Shown: one piece after another, positions 51,304-60,464 of the stretch | Position numbering within the stretch: the first letter of the stretch is position 1 | Layout: the number at the start of each line of letters is the position of its first letter | Assembly (NCBI RefSeq): GCF_001261735.1 | Contig: NZ_CVRP01000010.1 | Coordinates: 310,001 to 374,000 of the forward strand | DNA: 64,000 nucleotides | DNA from: Dysgonomonas sp. BGC7 | Lineage (GTDB): Bacteria > Bacteroidota > Bacteroidia > Bacteroidales > Dysgonomonadaceae | Direction: 5' to 3' | Made by a program: the position numbers and the translations under genes | The notes under the pieces: model-generated | Told to the model about the DNA's origin: nothing | Database searches by the model: none | What the model saw: the letters and a program-made list of their open reading frames with translations, nothing else

Positions 51304-53571
51304 TTATCGTTGAACAGCATCTACGGGCCATACTGAAGAGGGAGTATCTCCCATCTCGAGTTGAAGGATGCCTCCACAAATAATATCTTCAAAATCAATA
51401 TAGTATTTATCGTAAGGTTTACCATTGAGTGTAACCGACTGAATATACTTGTTAGTCTTATTATTATTTTTAGCTAAGATAGTAAAAATATTACCATCTT
51501 TTACACGTATAACAGCCTTGCCGACAACAGGACTTCCCAAAATATATTTACCTCCTGCCGGCTCTACCTGATAGAGCCCCAATGAAGACAATACATACCA
51601 TGCTGACATCTGTCCCACATCTTCATTACCTGAAAGTCCGGCAGGCTGATCGTGATATAATTCGGAGAGAACCTGACGAACTTTTTCTGCCGTTTTCCAA
51701 TACTGCCCGACATACGGATATAAGTAGAGAATATGATGACTTGGTTCATTGCCATGAGCATACTGACCAATGAGCCCGCTTATGTCAGGAGAGGCGGACT
51801 TTCCAAGATTGCCTTCTATGATAAACAGAGAATCTAATTTTTGAATAAAGTTTTCCTTACCTCCAAAAACTTCGACAAGTCCATCTACATCATGCGGAAC
51901 CAGCCATGTATATTGCCATGCATTTCCTTCACAATAATCGTCATCGAAGTGAGCTGAGCTGAAAGGATTGAAAGGTGTACGATACTTGCCATCGGATGAC
52001 AGGCCTCTCATAAACCGGGTTTCTTTATCAAAGTAATATCGGTAAGCTTTACTCCTTTTCAGAAAATAATTATAGTCGTCATCTTTTTCCATCTGTTTTG
52101 CAACCTGAGCTAGACTCCAATCAGCAATGGCATATTCTAAACATTTAGCAAGCGATTCTGGAGACTCTTTATCGTAAGGGATATAACCATATTCTTTAAG
52201 ATACTTCAAGCCACGCTCGTCTAACATCGAAGAATTTTTCATTGCCTCGTATGCCAATTCTTTGTCGAAGCCTCCATATCCTTTAAGTATGGCATCTGCC
52301 ACTACAGGAATTGCAGGATTACCAACCATACAATCGGTTTCATTTCCTACCAGATGCCACACGGGAAGTTTACCCTGTTGTCGATATATATTAAGCATCG
52401 TATTGATTATATCACTCATCTTTTCGGGATGAATGATTGTCATCAGAGGATGGGCAGCACGATAGGTATCCCATAAAGAAAAAGTTGTATAGTTTACAAA
52501 ACCTTCTCCTTTATGCATATTTTGGTCGGCACCATAATAATCGCCATTGACATCGCAAAACACAGACGGAGCAATCATTGTATGATAAAGGGCTGTATAG
52601 AAAGTGCGTTTTACAGACTCATCCGTCGTCTCTATTTGTATTTTATTCAACTCTGCATTCCAAGCCTCATCTGCATCATTTACAGTCTGTTCAAAGTTCC
52701 AACCGGGTAGTTCTGCCAACAAGTTTACTTTTGCATTATCTATACTCACAGGAGATAATGCTACTTTGACATAAAGAGGATCTCCACCCAATTCTTTATC
52801 AAATAAAACTTTCCCATAGACTTTTTTAGCTTTCAGAGATTTCCCCTGCTGCATATTTAATGAATCATATACCTGAAATTCTCTTATTGGCTTAGAAAAG
52901 AGTGCTGTAAAAAATACTCGTTGATCTTTGGCCCATCCTGAAGAGTAGCGATAACCGGAGATTACAGAATCGTTCTCCTGACTGATAAAACAGTCTATAG
53001 ATTCATCCGAATTCAATTTGTCTGCCAGATTAAAAACTATAGCTGCCGAATCTGTCTGAGAGAAAGTATATTTATGAAAACCGACACGTTTGGTTGCTGT
53101 TAGTTCTACATCTACATTATATCTATCAAGATGAACACTATAATAACCGGGACGAACATATTCATTTTTCCTTTTGAACAAAGAATACATTCCGGATGTA
53201 GGGTTATCAATAGTTCCTTTTGCCATTTTCACACTTCCTGTAACAGGCATAACCAAAATATCGCACAGATCGCCAATGCCCGTCCCACTCAGATGCATAT
53301 GAGAAAATCCAAAGATAGTAGAATCAGAGTAATGATAACCGGAACACCAATCCCATCCTTCAGTTATATTCGTAGGGCCTAACTGTATAAGGCCAAAAGG
53401 AACATTTGCCCCAAGAAAAACATGCCCATGACCGTCTGTTCCAATATAAGGATCGACATACTGTGTCACACGAGACTCATCTACTCCTTTATCTTTAGAA
53501 GATCCGCACGAAAACAGAAAAGATAAAAGGAAACATAAAGGGAGGATTCTCTGCAATATTATATATTTCAT
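51304..53571 (-). CDS. GH92 alpha-mannosidase lipoprotein
   Basis: The 755-residue protein has a lipobox (FLFSC) and lacks the free signal peptide of the other GH92. DPYIGTDGHGHVFLGANVPFG, SLWDTYRAAHPLMTIIHPEK and GLSGNEDVGQMSAWYVLSSLG mark the family. A lipid anchor suggests action on the outer surface or the outer-membrane periplasmic face. The two GH92 enzymes differ in these blocks and probably act on different mannose linkages. Confidence 0.93.
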   Translation of the reverse strand: MKYIILQRILPLCFLLSFLFSCGSSKDKGVDESRVTQYVDPYIGTDGHGHVFLGANVPFGLIQLGPTNITEGWDWCSGYHYSDSTIFGFSHMHLSGTGIGDLCDILVMPVTGSVKMAKGTIDNPTSGMYSLFKRKNEYVRPGYYSVHLDRYNVDVELTATKRVGFHKYTFSQTDSAAIVFNLADKLNSDESIDCFISQENDSVISGYRYSSGWAKDQRVFFTALFSKPIREFQVYDSLNMQQGKSLKAKKVYGKVLFDKELGGDPLYVKVALSPVSIDNAKVNLLAELPGWNFEQTVNDADEAWNAELNKIQIETTDESVKRTFYTALYHTMIAPSVFCDVNGDYYGADQNMHKGEGFVNYTTFSLWDTYRAAHPLMTIIHPEKMSDIINTMLNIYRQQGKLPVWHLVGNETDCMVGNPAIPVVADAILKGYGGFDKELAYEAMKNSSMLDERGLKYLKEYGYIPYDKESPESLAKCLEYAIADWSLAQVAKQMEKDDDYNYFLKRSKAYRYYFDKETRFMRGLSSDGKYRTPFNPFSSAHFDDDYCEGNAWQYTWLVPHDVDGLVEVFGGKENFIQKLDSLFIIEGNLGKSASPDISGLIGQYAHGNEPSHHILYLYPYVGQYWKTAEKVRQVLSELYHDQPAGLSGNEDVGQMSAWYVLSSLGLYQVEPAGGKYILGSPVVGKAVIRVKDGNIFTILAKNNNKTNKYIQSVTLNGKPYDKYYIDFEDIICGGILQLEMGDTPSSVWPVDAVQR

Positions 53572-53669
53572 TATTTCTCGGTATTTAAGGTCACAGACCT
53601 GTTTTTATTACTGACATATATGTAAAACTGAAATAGCAAGTTGTATCTAGAAAACAGTTTCTAAATTAT

Positions 53670-56600
53670 TTACTTTACATTAGCGGGAAGAACATATAGC
53701 TGCGAAGGATCTATCTCAACATATTTGACATTCTCTCTTCTCCATGTATAAACAATATGTACAATTCCTTTCTTATCCTGAATAACGGATGGATATGAAT
53801 ATTCTTTTATGGGAGAATCCTCCAACACAAGAATATTATCCCAATGAATACCATCGTTCGACACAGCTACATTCAGTGGTGTACGCATTCTTGTCATATA
53901 TGCGCTTTGTGAGGCTTTCACATGATTATAAACCATAAGAAAACGCCCGTCTGCCAAAGCTATGGCATCCAGCCCCGAATTATTATTAGGGAGATGTAAC
54001 GGAAAAGACTTTGTCCAAGTCTTCCCCTTGTCGGAAGAAAAAGATGAGACTACAGCCTCATTCTGAGAACGACAAACGGTTTGTAATGTTCCATCTTTAT
54101 GCTGTAATATAGATGGCTGAATGATACTACAGGTTTTATCATTTATCGGATTGGTTTTCGTCCACATTTTTCCCAGATCGTTTGTAAATTCAAAATGAAC
54201 TTTCCATCCATCATTTTCTGTACTCGATCCGCAAATAAGCGTTTCGTCCACTAATAATGGACGATTTTTGATCGGTCCTAAGAAGCCCTCCGGTAGTGCT
54301 TCCGGCTTAGTCCATGTAAGCCCGTTATCAAATGACCGAATAAGATAGCCCGACCAATCCTGAACATTGTATCCGATCTTATAGAAAAGAATAAGCTCTT
54401 TTCCCTGAACTTGAAACAAAACAGGATTGTAGCAAGCCTTACGCACAGAATCATTTACAATTCCATCTACGACTTTTACCGGAGAAGTCCACTCTGAACC
54501 AACTCTACGACTAACATAAATACTCACTTCGGGATGTCCCTCATACTCTCCGCCGAAGAAAGCCGAAACCAAGCCTGCCGGAGTCTCTTCTATTGTTGCA
54601 GAATGAACGGAAGGAAAAGAAACTTTGTTGATATCGTAAATAAATTCATCAGTTAATATTGCTTGTTTTGGATTAACTGTTATTCTTTTTTCCAATTTTA
54701 TATTATCGGAAGACGAACCAACCATAAGAGTAAAATCACCGGGTTCTACAACCTGTTCCAGATTTTTATCTAAGATAGAAAGATCATCCTTATTTAGATG
54801 AAAAGTAATTAGCTTCTCTTCTCCTTTTTTCAGAAAAACTCGCTCAAAATGTTTCAATTGTTTTACAGGCTGTACGAGAGATGCGAATTCATCTTTCACA
54901 TACAATTGAACGACCTCTTCGCCATCATATTTCCCTGTGTTTTTCAAAACACAAGAAACTTCAAAATCATACAAGCTAAGCTGTTTCGTGGTCATATTAG
55001 TATATTCAAATTGAGTATAACTCAATCCATATCCAAAAGAATAGAGTGGCTTAGATGTCATTTCTACATAATCGTGCCCCCACGGATTTTTTCTATTATA
55101 ATAGACAGGTATTTGCCCCACCGATCTGGGAACAGATATAGGCAAACGTCCGGCTGGATTATAATCGCCGAATAAAACATTTGCAATAGCAGCACCGCCT
55201 TCTTGTCCGGGATACCACCCTGTCAACAAAGCATCGGCATATTCATGAGCCCAATTCATATTCAGAGGACGACCTTGTATGTAGACAACAATAATAGGCT
55301 TTCCTGTTGCTTTAATGGCCTTCAATAGTTCGAGTTGTTTACCCATTAGTTCGAGCGATGAGCGGTCAAATCCCTCGCCGCTTTCCATATCGCTTAAGCT
55401 TTCCGTAGAAGAAATAGCAGCACCGGTTTCTATATATTTGGTTTTAAAATCTCTGGCACTGGAACCTCCTACAACAACTACTGCCACATCAGCTCTCAAA
55501 GCTGCTTCAACAGCTTCTTTTATAGATAAATCCGTTGTATCACGAATAGCACAACCCTTAACATATTCTACACGAGAACCTCCTATTTTCGATTTTATAC
55601 CATCCAATACTGTGATAATATCTTTTCTATTTTGAGGAGCAGTATAGTCGCCAAGCATATTATATGGATTATCTGCATTAGGACCTATTACTGCTATTTT
55701 ATTTTTTTTGCTCAATGGTAAAGTTTGTTTCTTATTTTCCAGCAATACAATAGATTCTTGTGCCAATTGACGTGCCAAAGAAATATGTTCCTTTGTCTTC
55801 ACATTTTTTGAGGCATCGTCTATTTTAACATAAGGATTCTCAAATAATCCCATATCAAATTTCAGCTTCAATACTCTATATACAGCTGAATCAATATCGG
55901 ACATATTAATTTTTCCGTTCTTAAAAGCATCCCCCAGCAAACTAAAAGAGTTAAAGCCTAAATCTACATCAACACCCGAACTTAAAGCCAGTACCCCTGC
56001 ATCTTCGAGAGACTTACTAACTAAATGTTGTTCCTTTAATCCATCGACACTAACCAAATCTGAAACAACAAACCCTCCAAAATTCCACTTATCTTTCAGT
56101 ATATTTTTCAACAAATCACTGTTTGCTGTACAAGGAATACCATCTACTGAGTTGTATGCCGTCATTACAGAAAGTGCTCCAGCCTCTATTGCTTTTTTAA
56201 ACGGAGGAAGAAAGTTTTCATGAATTTCTCTATTCCCTACCAATGCAGTATTTCCATTATGCCCTCCTTCGGGAATTCCGTATGCTATAAAATGTTTAAG
56301 TGTAGTAATTGTGCTATAGGGATTATTAAGTTGTCCTTTTCCATTACCTTTGGCTATAGCTGCACCTAATGTAGCTGCCAAAACAGGGTCTTCGCCAAAA
56401 GTTTCTTCAACTCTTGACCATCGTGCATCGCGCACGAGATCCAGAACAGGGCCATAGCTAATATGTGCTCCTTGCGAACGAATCTCTTTCGAAATAGCCC
56501 CCCCCATCTTTTCCAACAAAACAGGATTCCAGGTCGAAGCCTGCCCTATACCTGAAGGAAATACTGTTCCCCCGATAGCCATATGTCCATGAGGTGCCTC

Positions 56601-57014
56601 TTCTGCTATAAACAGAGGAATACCTAAACGGGTATTTTCCAGAACATAGCGTTGTAAAGCATTTCCCACTTTTGCAGCCAAAGTAGGCGACAGTCCATTC
56701 TCTATTGTTTTTTTTGTCCATGGATCAGCTCTATAAACAGCCCACAACATGCCAATATGTTTGTTTTGAACAAGATCTTTAAACTTTTCTGAATACGTTA
56801 CCTCGTCTCCCTGCCTATCATACATCTCCCAACCCAAGGGACAAAGTAATTGTCCTACTTTCTCTTCCAAGGTCATTCGGCTCAGAAGATCCAAGACTCG
56901 CTCATGACTACTCAACTTTGAATCTTTGTACGGCAAATTATCGCTCGTATTTGATGAAACCCTACATACAAACAGGCTAAAAACAAAAAGGATAAGGCAG
57001 TATCTTTTCTTCAT
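53670..57014 (-). CDS. GH3 beta-glycosidase fused to a BNR/sialidase-like propeller
   Basis: The 1114-residue product has a signal peptide. A GH3 TIM barrel (about 35-400) carries GKGQLNNPYST and the nucleophile Asp319 in GFVVSDLVSVDGL. The GH3 C domain (about 415-650), a fibronectin-III-like domain (about 655-790) and a BNR propeller (about 800-1110) follow. The propeller has SFDNGLTW and SSDKGKTW Asp-boxes and YSYPSVIQDKKGIVHIVYTW. GH3 is the beta-glucosidase/xylosidase type. The propeller need not be a true sialidase. A C8 run (G8 on the coding strand) lies at 56498-56505. Confidence 0.85.
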   Translation of the reverse strand: MKKRYCLILFVFSLFVCRVSSNTSDNLPYKDSKLSSHERVLDLLSRMTLEEKVGQLLCPLGWEMYDRQGDEVTYSEKFKDLVQNKHIGMLWAVYRADPWTKKTIENGLSPTLAAKVGNALQRYVLENTRLGIPLFIAEEAPHGHMAIGGTVFPSGIGQASTWNPVLLEKMGGAISKEIRSQGAHISYGPVLDLVRDARWSRVEETFGEDPVLAATLGAAIAKGNGKGQLNNPYSTITTLKHFIAYGIPEGGHNGNTALVGNREIHENFLPPFKKAIEAGALSVMTAYNSVDGIPCTANSDLLKNILKDKWNFGGFVVSDLVSVDGLKEQHLVSKSLEDAGVLALSSGVDVDLGFNSFSLLGDAFKNGKINMSDIDSAVYRVLKLKFDMGLFENPYVKIDDASKNVKTKEHISLARQLAQESIVLLENKKQTLPLSKKNKIAVIGPNADNPYNMLGDYTAPQNRKDIITVLDGIKSKIGGSRVEYVKGCAIRDTTDLSIKEAVEAALRADVAVVVVGGSSARDFKTKYIETGAAISSTESLSDMESGEGFDRSSLELMGKQLELLKAIKATGKPIIVVYIQGRPLNMNWAHEYADALLTGWYPGQEGGAAIANVLFGDYNPAGRLPISVPRSVGQIPVYYNRKNPWGHDYVEMTSKPLYSFGYGLSYTQFEYTNMTTKQLSLYDFEVSCVLKNTGKYDGEEVVQLYVKDEFASLVQPVKQLKHFERVFLKKGEEKLITFHLNKDDLSILDKNLEQVVEPGDFTLMVGSSSDNIKLEKRITVNPKQAILTDEFIYDINKVSFPSVHSATIEETPAGLVSAFFGGEYEGHPEVSIYVSRRVGSEWTSPVKVVDGIVNDSVRKACYNPVLFQVQGKELILFYKIGYNVQDWSGYLIRSFDNGLTWTKPEALPEGFLGPIKNRPLLVDETLICGSSTENDGWKVHFEFTNDLGKMWTKTNPINDKTCSIIQPSILQHKDGTLQTVCRSQNEAVVSSFSSDKGKTWTKSFPLHLPNNNSGLDAIALADGRFLMVYNHVKASQSAYMTRMRTPLNVAVSNDGIHWDNILVLEDSPIKEYSYPSVIQDKKGIVHIVYTWRRENVKYVEIDPSQLYVLPANVK
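56498..56505 (-). repeat. G8 homopolymer inside the GH3-BNR gene
   Basis: The coding strand reads ATGGGGGGGGCT at codons 170-173, in the GH3 barrel. Slippage would truncate the protein near its N-terminus. Confidence 0.85.
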
Positions 57015-57062
57015 TTTATTGATATTATAACAGAGTAGGTAAAAACCATATTACAAACAAAA

Positions 57063-57090
57063 ACTTACATTTCTTATTTTATGTAAGTTA
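57063..57090. promoter_or_regulatory. Inverted repeat upstream of the GH3 gene
   Basis: AACTTACAT (57063-57071) and ATGTAAGTT (57082-57090) are perfect 9-bp arms 10 nt apart. They lie about 50-75 nt upstream of the GH3 start, between it and the terminator of the SusC-led unit. This is a likely regulator site for the second half of the locus. Confidence 0.55.
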
Positions 57091-57100
57091 CATTATATAT

Positions 57101-57160
57101 AAAAAACCTGTCACTGCTTTTGTTTGCAGATTTAATTGCATTTGAAAACAGCGACAGGCA
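57101..57160 (-). terminator. Terminator after the SusC-to-LamG unit
   Basis: On the minus strand, CCTGTCGCTGTTTT pairs imperfectly with AAAAGCAGTGACAGG and runs into TTTTTTA. It divides the locus into two transcripts. Confidence 0.8.
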
Positions 57161-57192
57161 AAAATTACTTTAATTTATTGAATAGTGTTTAT

Positions 57193-58401
57193 TTAAAAAG
57201 GACATTTTTGATTATCTACCCATTGTATAGTCCTGTATGGCTTAGCATTATATCCGTGTCCTGTCATATCAAGAACAGTACCATCATCTTGGGTTTCGCC
57301 ATTAAATCGCCAATAAGCTACCAACCCTTTACTGGTAGGATCCACATAGCATATACCGTCTTCAAGTTCGGCTCTGGAACGAGCCACATTCCAGACACGG
57401 CATTCGCTTATATAACCATTAAAAAAGCGTTGATAACCAACAGAGCGCCCTATAGCAAACGTATCCTCCCATGTATGACCATCATAAGCCATGCTAAGAT
57501 TGATAGTACCTCCATTCTTCGTTTCTACAAAGTGAATCTGTTCACCATCTAAATAAACACGAAGATATTGTCCATCGTATACAGCAGCAAAATGCAACCA
57601 GTGACCAGTACTGAATTCTTTATCCACCCAAGATTCATAATGATCTTTCTTGTCAGGATGAGTAGCTGAACCTATAGAACCTTTTGACAATTGCAATTTG
57701 TTCGTAGGTTTACCGGCACCATCACCAAAACGGAATAAGAAATTTTCTTCACAGCCAACCAACGAGCTGATACCACCTGCACCATTTGGTGTAGTAGGAA
57801 AAGAAACAGGAAGTACTTTCATTTCCAATGTCATTTGACCAAGAGCTTTTACCGGACTATTTTCTCCTCCAAATCCAGGAATATCGAAGCAGTTGTTACG
57901 AGCCAGATTAGCAGCCTTAATATTAATAACCTTAGTAAGCATAACATAAGCAGTGCGTGAATTTTCCAATACTCCTAAATCTCCTCCTCCTTCTACAGAA
58001 GATATAGATACAGGCAGACAGTATGATACTCCCTCTTGCAATTTATCTGCATCTGCACTCATTTTAATTTGTGTAGACTGATATTTCCCTGTACTAATCA
58101 ATACTTCCGAACCATCTATCGTATAACTGCCTTCAGGAGGTAATTGACTATTACGACCGGTAGATTTATTGAACTCAGCAAGCAACTCCGGAGCCGGCGT
58201 CAAACTTATTTTCACATCGGTATCCGTCTTGGCTGTCGATGTCACTGTAAGACCTATACTAGACTCACCATCTACCAAAAAGCGAACAGTAGAAGAGGTT
58301 AATGTTCCTGTCATATAAAGAGCATCGCCAAAGTCGGGGCCTTCTTTGCAGCCTGTAATACAAAGCAGCAAAGCAAATAAAGATAATATATATTTCTTCA
58401 T
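57193..58401 (-). CDS. Surface glycan-binding lipoprotein, DUF1735 plus LamG-like domain
   Basis: The start ATG at 58401 (MKKYILSLF) gives 402 residues with the lipobox CITGC. A frame start at 58410 is a TTG. Residues about 25-160 form a DUF1735/BT_3987-type beta domain. Residues about 165-400 form a concanavalin-A/LamG-3 fold (WLHFAAVYDGQYLRVYLDGE, GYISECRVWNVARSRAEL). Such proteins hold glycan at the cell surface for the SusCD pair. It ends the first transcript of the locus. Confidence 0.85.
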   Translation of the reverse strand: MKKYILSLFALLLCITGCKEGPDFGDALYMTGTLTSSTVRFLVDGESSIGLTVTSTAKTDTDVKISLTPAPELLAEFNKSTGRNSQLPPEGSYTIDGSEVLISTGKYQSTQIKMSADADKLQEGVSYCLPVSISSVEGGGDLGVLENSRTAYVMLTKVINIKAANLARNNCFDIPGFGGENSPVKALGQMTLEMKVLPVSFPTTPNGAGGISSLVGCEENFLFRFGDGAGKPTNKLQLSKGSIGSATHPDKKDHYESWVDKEFSTGHWLHFAAVYDGQYLRVYLDGEQIHFVETKNGGTINLSMAYDGHTWEDTFAIGRSVGYQRFFNGYISECRVWNVARSRAELEDGICYVDPTSKGLVAYWRFNGETQDDGTVLDMTGHGYNAKPYRTIQWVDNQKCPF

Positions 58402-58413
58402 ATTCTTCAAAAA

Positions 58414-59400
58414 TTATTTTGCATAAACATTAAATATACTGGCATACAGAGTCGTATTAGAGGTTGACCCCGAACTTTTAACAATTCTAATATATCGAGT
58501 AGTAACAGGTGCATAAAACACACAGAAAGTTGAAGATTTTGTTAATGTACCTTCCAGTTTCCATGTGGCACCATCATTACTCGAAAATATAGTCATACCA
58601 CTGGTAAAAGAAGACGTGCCAGTAGATCTCTGAAGTCTGATTGCATCAAATGTATATGACTTTCCCATATCTATATCTAAATTGATAGTTGGAGCATTAT
58701 ACAAATAGCAATAAGCTGAAGTCGCTGTCGTAAATAAATACGAAAGAGGTTGATAGGAAGTACTTACAGTAGCATTAGTAGTTGCCGACCAACCAGTTTG
58801 ATCTGCTACCAATGTACCTGTAATACTACCTACTACAGCATCATCATTCACATTATCTTTATCTTCTGCTACAGTAGCAATCAGATAGGTAGAAAAAAAG
58901 TTCGAGCTTGATTGAGATTTTCCTCCTTCTGTTGAAGTAATACGCAAAGGAATAAGATATCCCTTTTCGCTTCTAAGTGTTGTAAGGATACTATTATCAT
59001 TGGTCATAGAAATGCGAAGAGTATCTGTCGTAACCATACTACCCGCCGGAATATTCATAGTCGCATTTTCTATTACTAACGCTGATGTAGGTATTGCTTC
59101 ATAGTCAGTACCATGCTTTTCATTATAAGCAGCAATCATGGAATTATCAACTTCTACAGTAGCCTTAATATTTTCGGAAGCTTTCTGTGTACACTTCAGC
59201 GGAATTTCAAATTTAAGATTACTTACAGTAATTACAGGAGTGTGTACAACCTTATATGAGCTCGATTTATCGGACATATATACGCGATTGTGTTCATCGC
59301 CGGGAAAATCGTAAGTATCTTCATCATCGCTACAGGCAACAAAACTCATTGCATAAATAACCAGCATAGTTGCATAAAAGATATTTTTTATATTTTTCAT
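58414..59400 (-). CDS. Surface glycan-binding lipoprotein, DUF1735 plus discoidin-like domain
   Basis: The 328-residue lipoprotein has the lipobox SFVAC. Its DUF1735 domain (about 40-175) includes AAYNEKHGTDYEAIP. Its C-terminal F5/8C-like domain (about 190-328) includes YTFDAIRLQRSTGTSSF and VTTRYIRIVKSSG. It is a typical binding partner in N-glycan loci. It lies 12 nt from the next gene. Confidence 0.85.
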   Translation of the reverse strand: MKNIKNIFYATMLVIYAMSFVACSDDEDTYDFPGDEHNRVYMSDKSSSYKVVHTPVITVSNLKFEIPLKCTQKASENIKATVEVDNSMIAAYNEKHGTDYEAIPTSALVIENATMNIPAGSMVTTDTLRISMTNDNSILTTLRSEKGYLIPLRITSTEGGKSQSSSNFFSTYLIATVAEDKDNVNDDAVVGSITGTLVADQTGWSATTNATVSTSYQPLSYLFTTATSAYCYLYNAPTINLDIDMGKSYTFDAIRLQRSTGTSSFTSGMTIFSSNDGATWKLEGTLTKSSTFCVFYAPVTTRYIRIVKSSGSTSNTTLYASIFNVYAK

Positions 59401-59424
59401 ACTTATTTTTTTATTAAAGTGATA

Positions 59425-60426
59425 TTAATAAACTGCCGGATTTTGGATTTGAATACACTCTCTGAAGCGCTTGTATGGACTAGGGTTGTTTTCATGTACA
59501 TTATAGTCACGGTGTATAAAGAAAGCGCCGAAACCTCCTTTTCTTCCATTAGCCGGCTTATAGCGCGCTTGAGTATACATTGTACTCATATTCCCTTTCC
59601 AATTATCACCCATATTACAGCAATAAACTACTTTCTCATTAGGCCATGAACCAGCACCTGTTCCACCACCATAGGCTTGTAAAAAACAATAGTTGCTATA
59701 AGGAGCAAGCTCTACCATACCTGTACTGGTCTGGTCGATATTCAGCAATTTCTTTGTATCAGTAACACCTTTTCCATATCGTTCTTGAATAAGAGCAAGA
59801 CGTTCTTCTTGTGTTATATCAGGATTGGGCCCCATGTATTTTGCCATATACTTATAAAAATGAACAAAATAGCTACCACTAAGGAAGTCTCCTTCCGGTT
59901 CATAATCAGCATCAAATCCATCTAGATCGTTCTCAAAGACCTGATCTAAAAAATATTCAGCATACATCTCAATAGCTCTATTGATAGCGGCAGTCTTTTC
60001 TTCTCCGGCAGGCATTTGACGAGCTTCATTGTAAGCTTTCTTAAAATCATGATCGTCAGTTTCAGCATCGATACGAGTAATAGCTACAGCGAGCATCTTA
60101 GTACCTTTCACCTTCTGCACAAAACGAATCTCTTCCCAAATAGCTGTATTTTCTTTTGCAGGAATACCACCCCACATAGAACAAATGTCGAGACTGTCGG
60201 GTAATCCCATAAAACGTACCCCTAAAGAATTTTGTGCCCCGTATTGAGCAAACCATCCGAAAGCAATTTCGTGATCGCTTGCTTTATAGTCTCGCAAATT
60301 CTGATAATATAAGTCACTGTAGGTATAAGGATTCTGAACAGATTCCGTTTCAATATCTTTATCGCACGAAATCATAAGTATACCCCCTATTACTACAAGA
60401 GCCAATAGATATTTAATTGTTCTCAT
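59425..60426 (-). CDS. GH18 endo-beta-N-acetylglucosaminidase lipoprotein
   Basis: The ATG at 60426 (MRTIKYLLAL) starts a lipoprotein (lipobox LMISC, Cys21) of 333 residues. DLDGFDADYEPEG (residues 167-179) holds the DxxDxDxE signature with catalytic Glu176, and WFAQYGAQNS and FLQAYGG are strand-end motifs. By analogy with Bacteroides N-glycan loci it probably cuts the chitobiose core of high-mannose glycans at the surface, freeing the oligosaccharide. The frame start at 60483 overlaps SusD and is not signal-like. Confidence 0.9.
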   Translation of the reverse strand: MRTIKYLLALVVIGGILMISCDKDIETESVQNPYTYSDLYYQNLRDYKASDHEIAFGWFAQYGAQNSLGVRFMGLPDSLDICSMWGGIPAKENTAIWEEIRFVQKVKGTKMLAVAITRIDAETDDHDFKKAYNEARQMPAGEEKTAAINRAIEMYAEYFLDQVFENDLDGFDADYEPEGDFLSGSYFVHFYKYMAKYMGPNPDITQEERLALIQERYGKGVTDTKKLLNIDQTSTGMVELAPYSNYCFLQAYGGGTGAGSWPNEKVVYCCNMGDNWKGNMSTMYTQARYKPANGRKGGFGAFFIHRDYNVHENNPSPYKRFRECIQIQNPAVY

Positions 60427-60464
60427 AATCTTATTAATTATTTTATTAGTTACTTGACCTGCTG

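Noticed and set aside
53670-54620. Calling the BNR part of the GH3 fusion a true sialidase
   Set aside because: Asp-boxes only show the propeller fold. I could not confirm the Arg triad and Tyr-Glu pair needed for sialidase activity.
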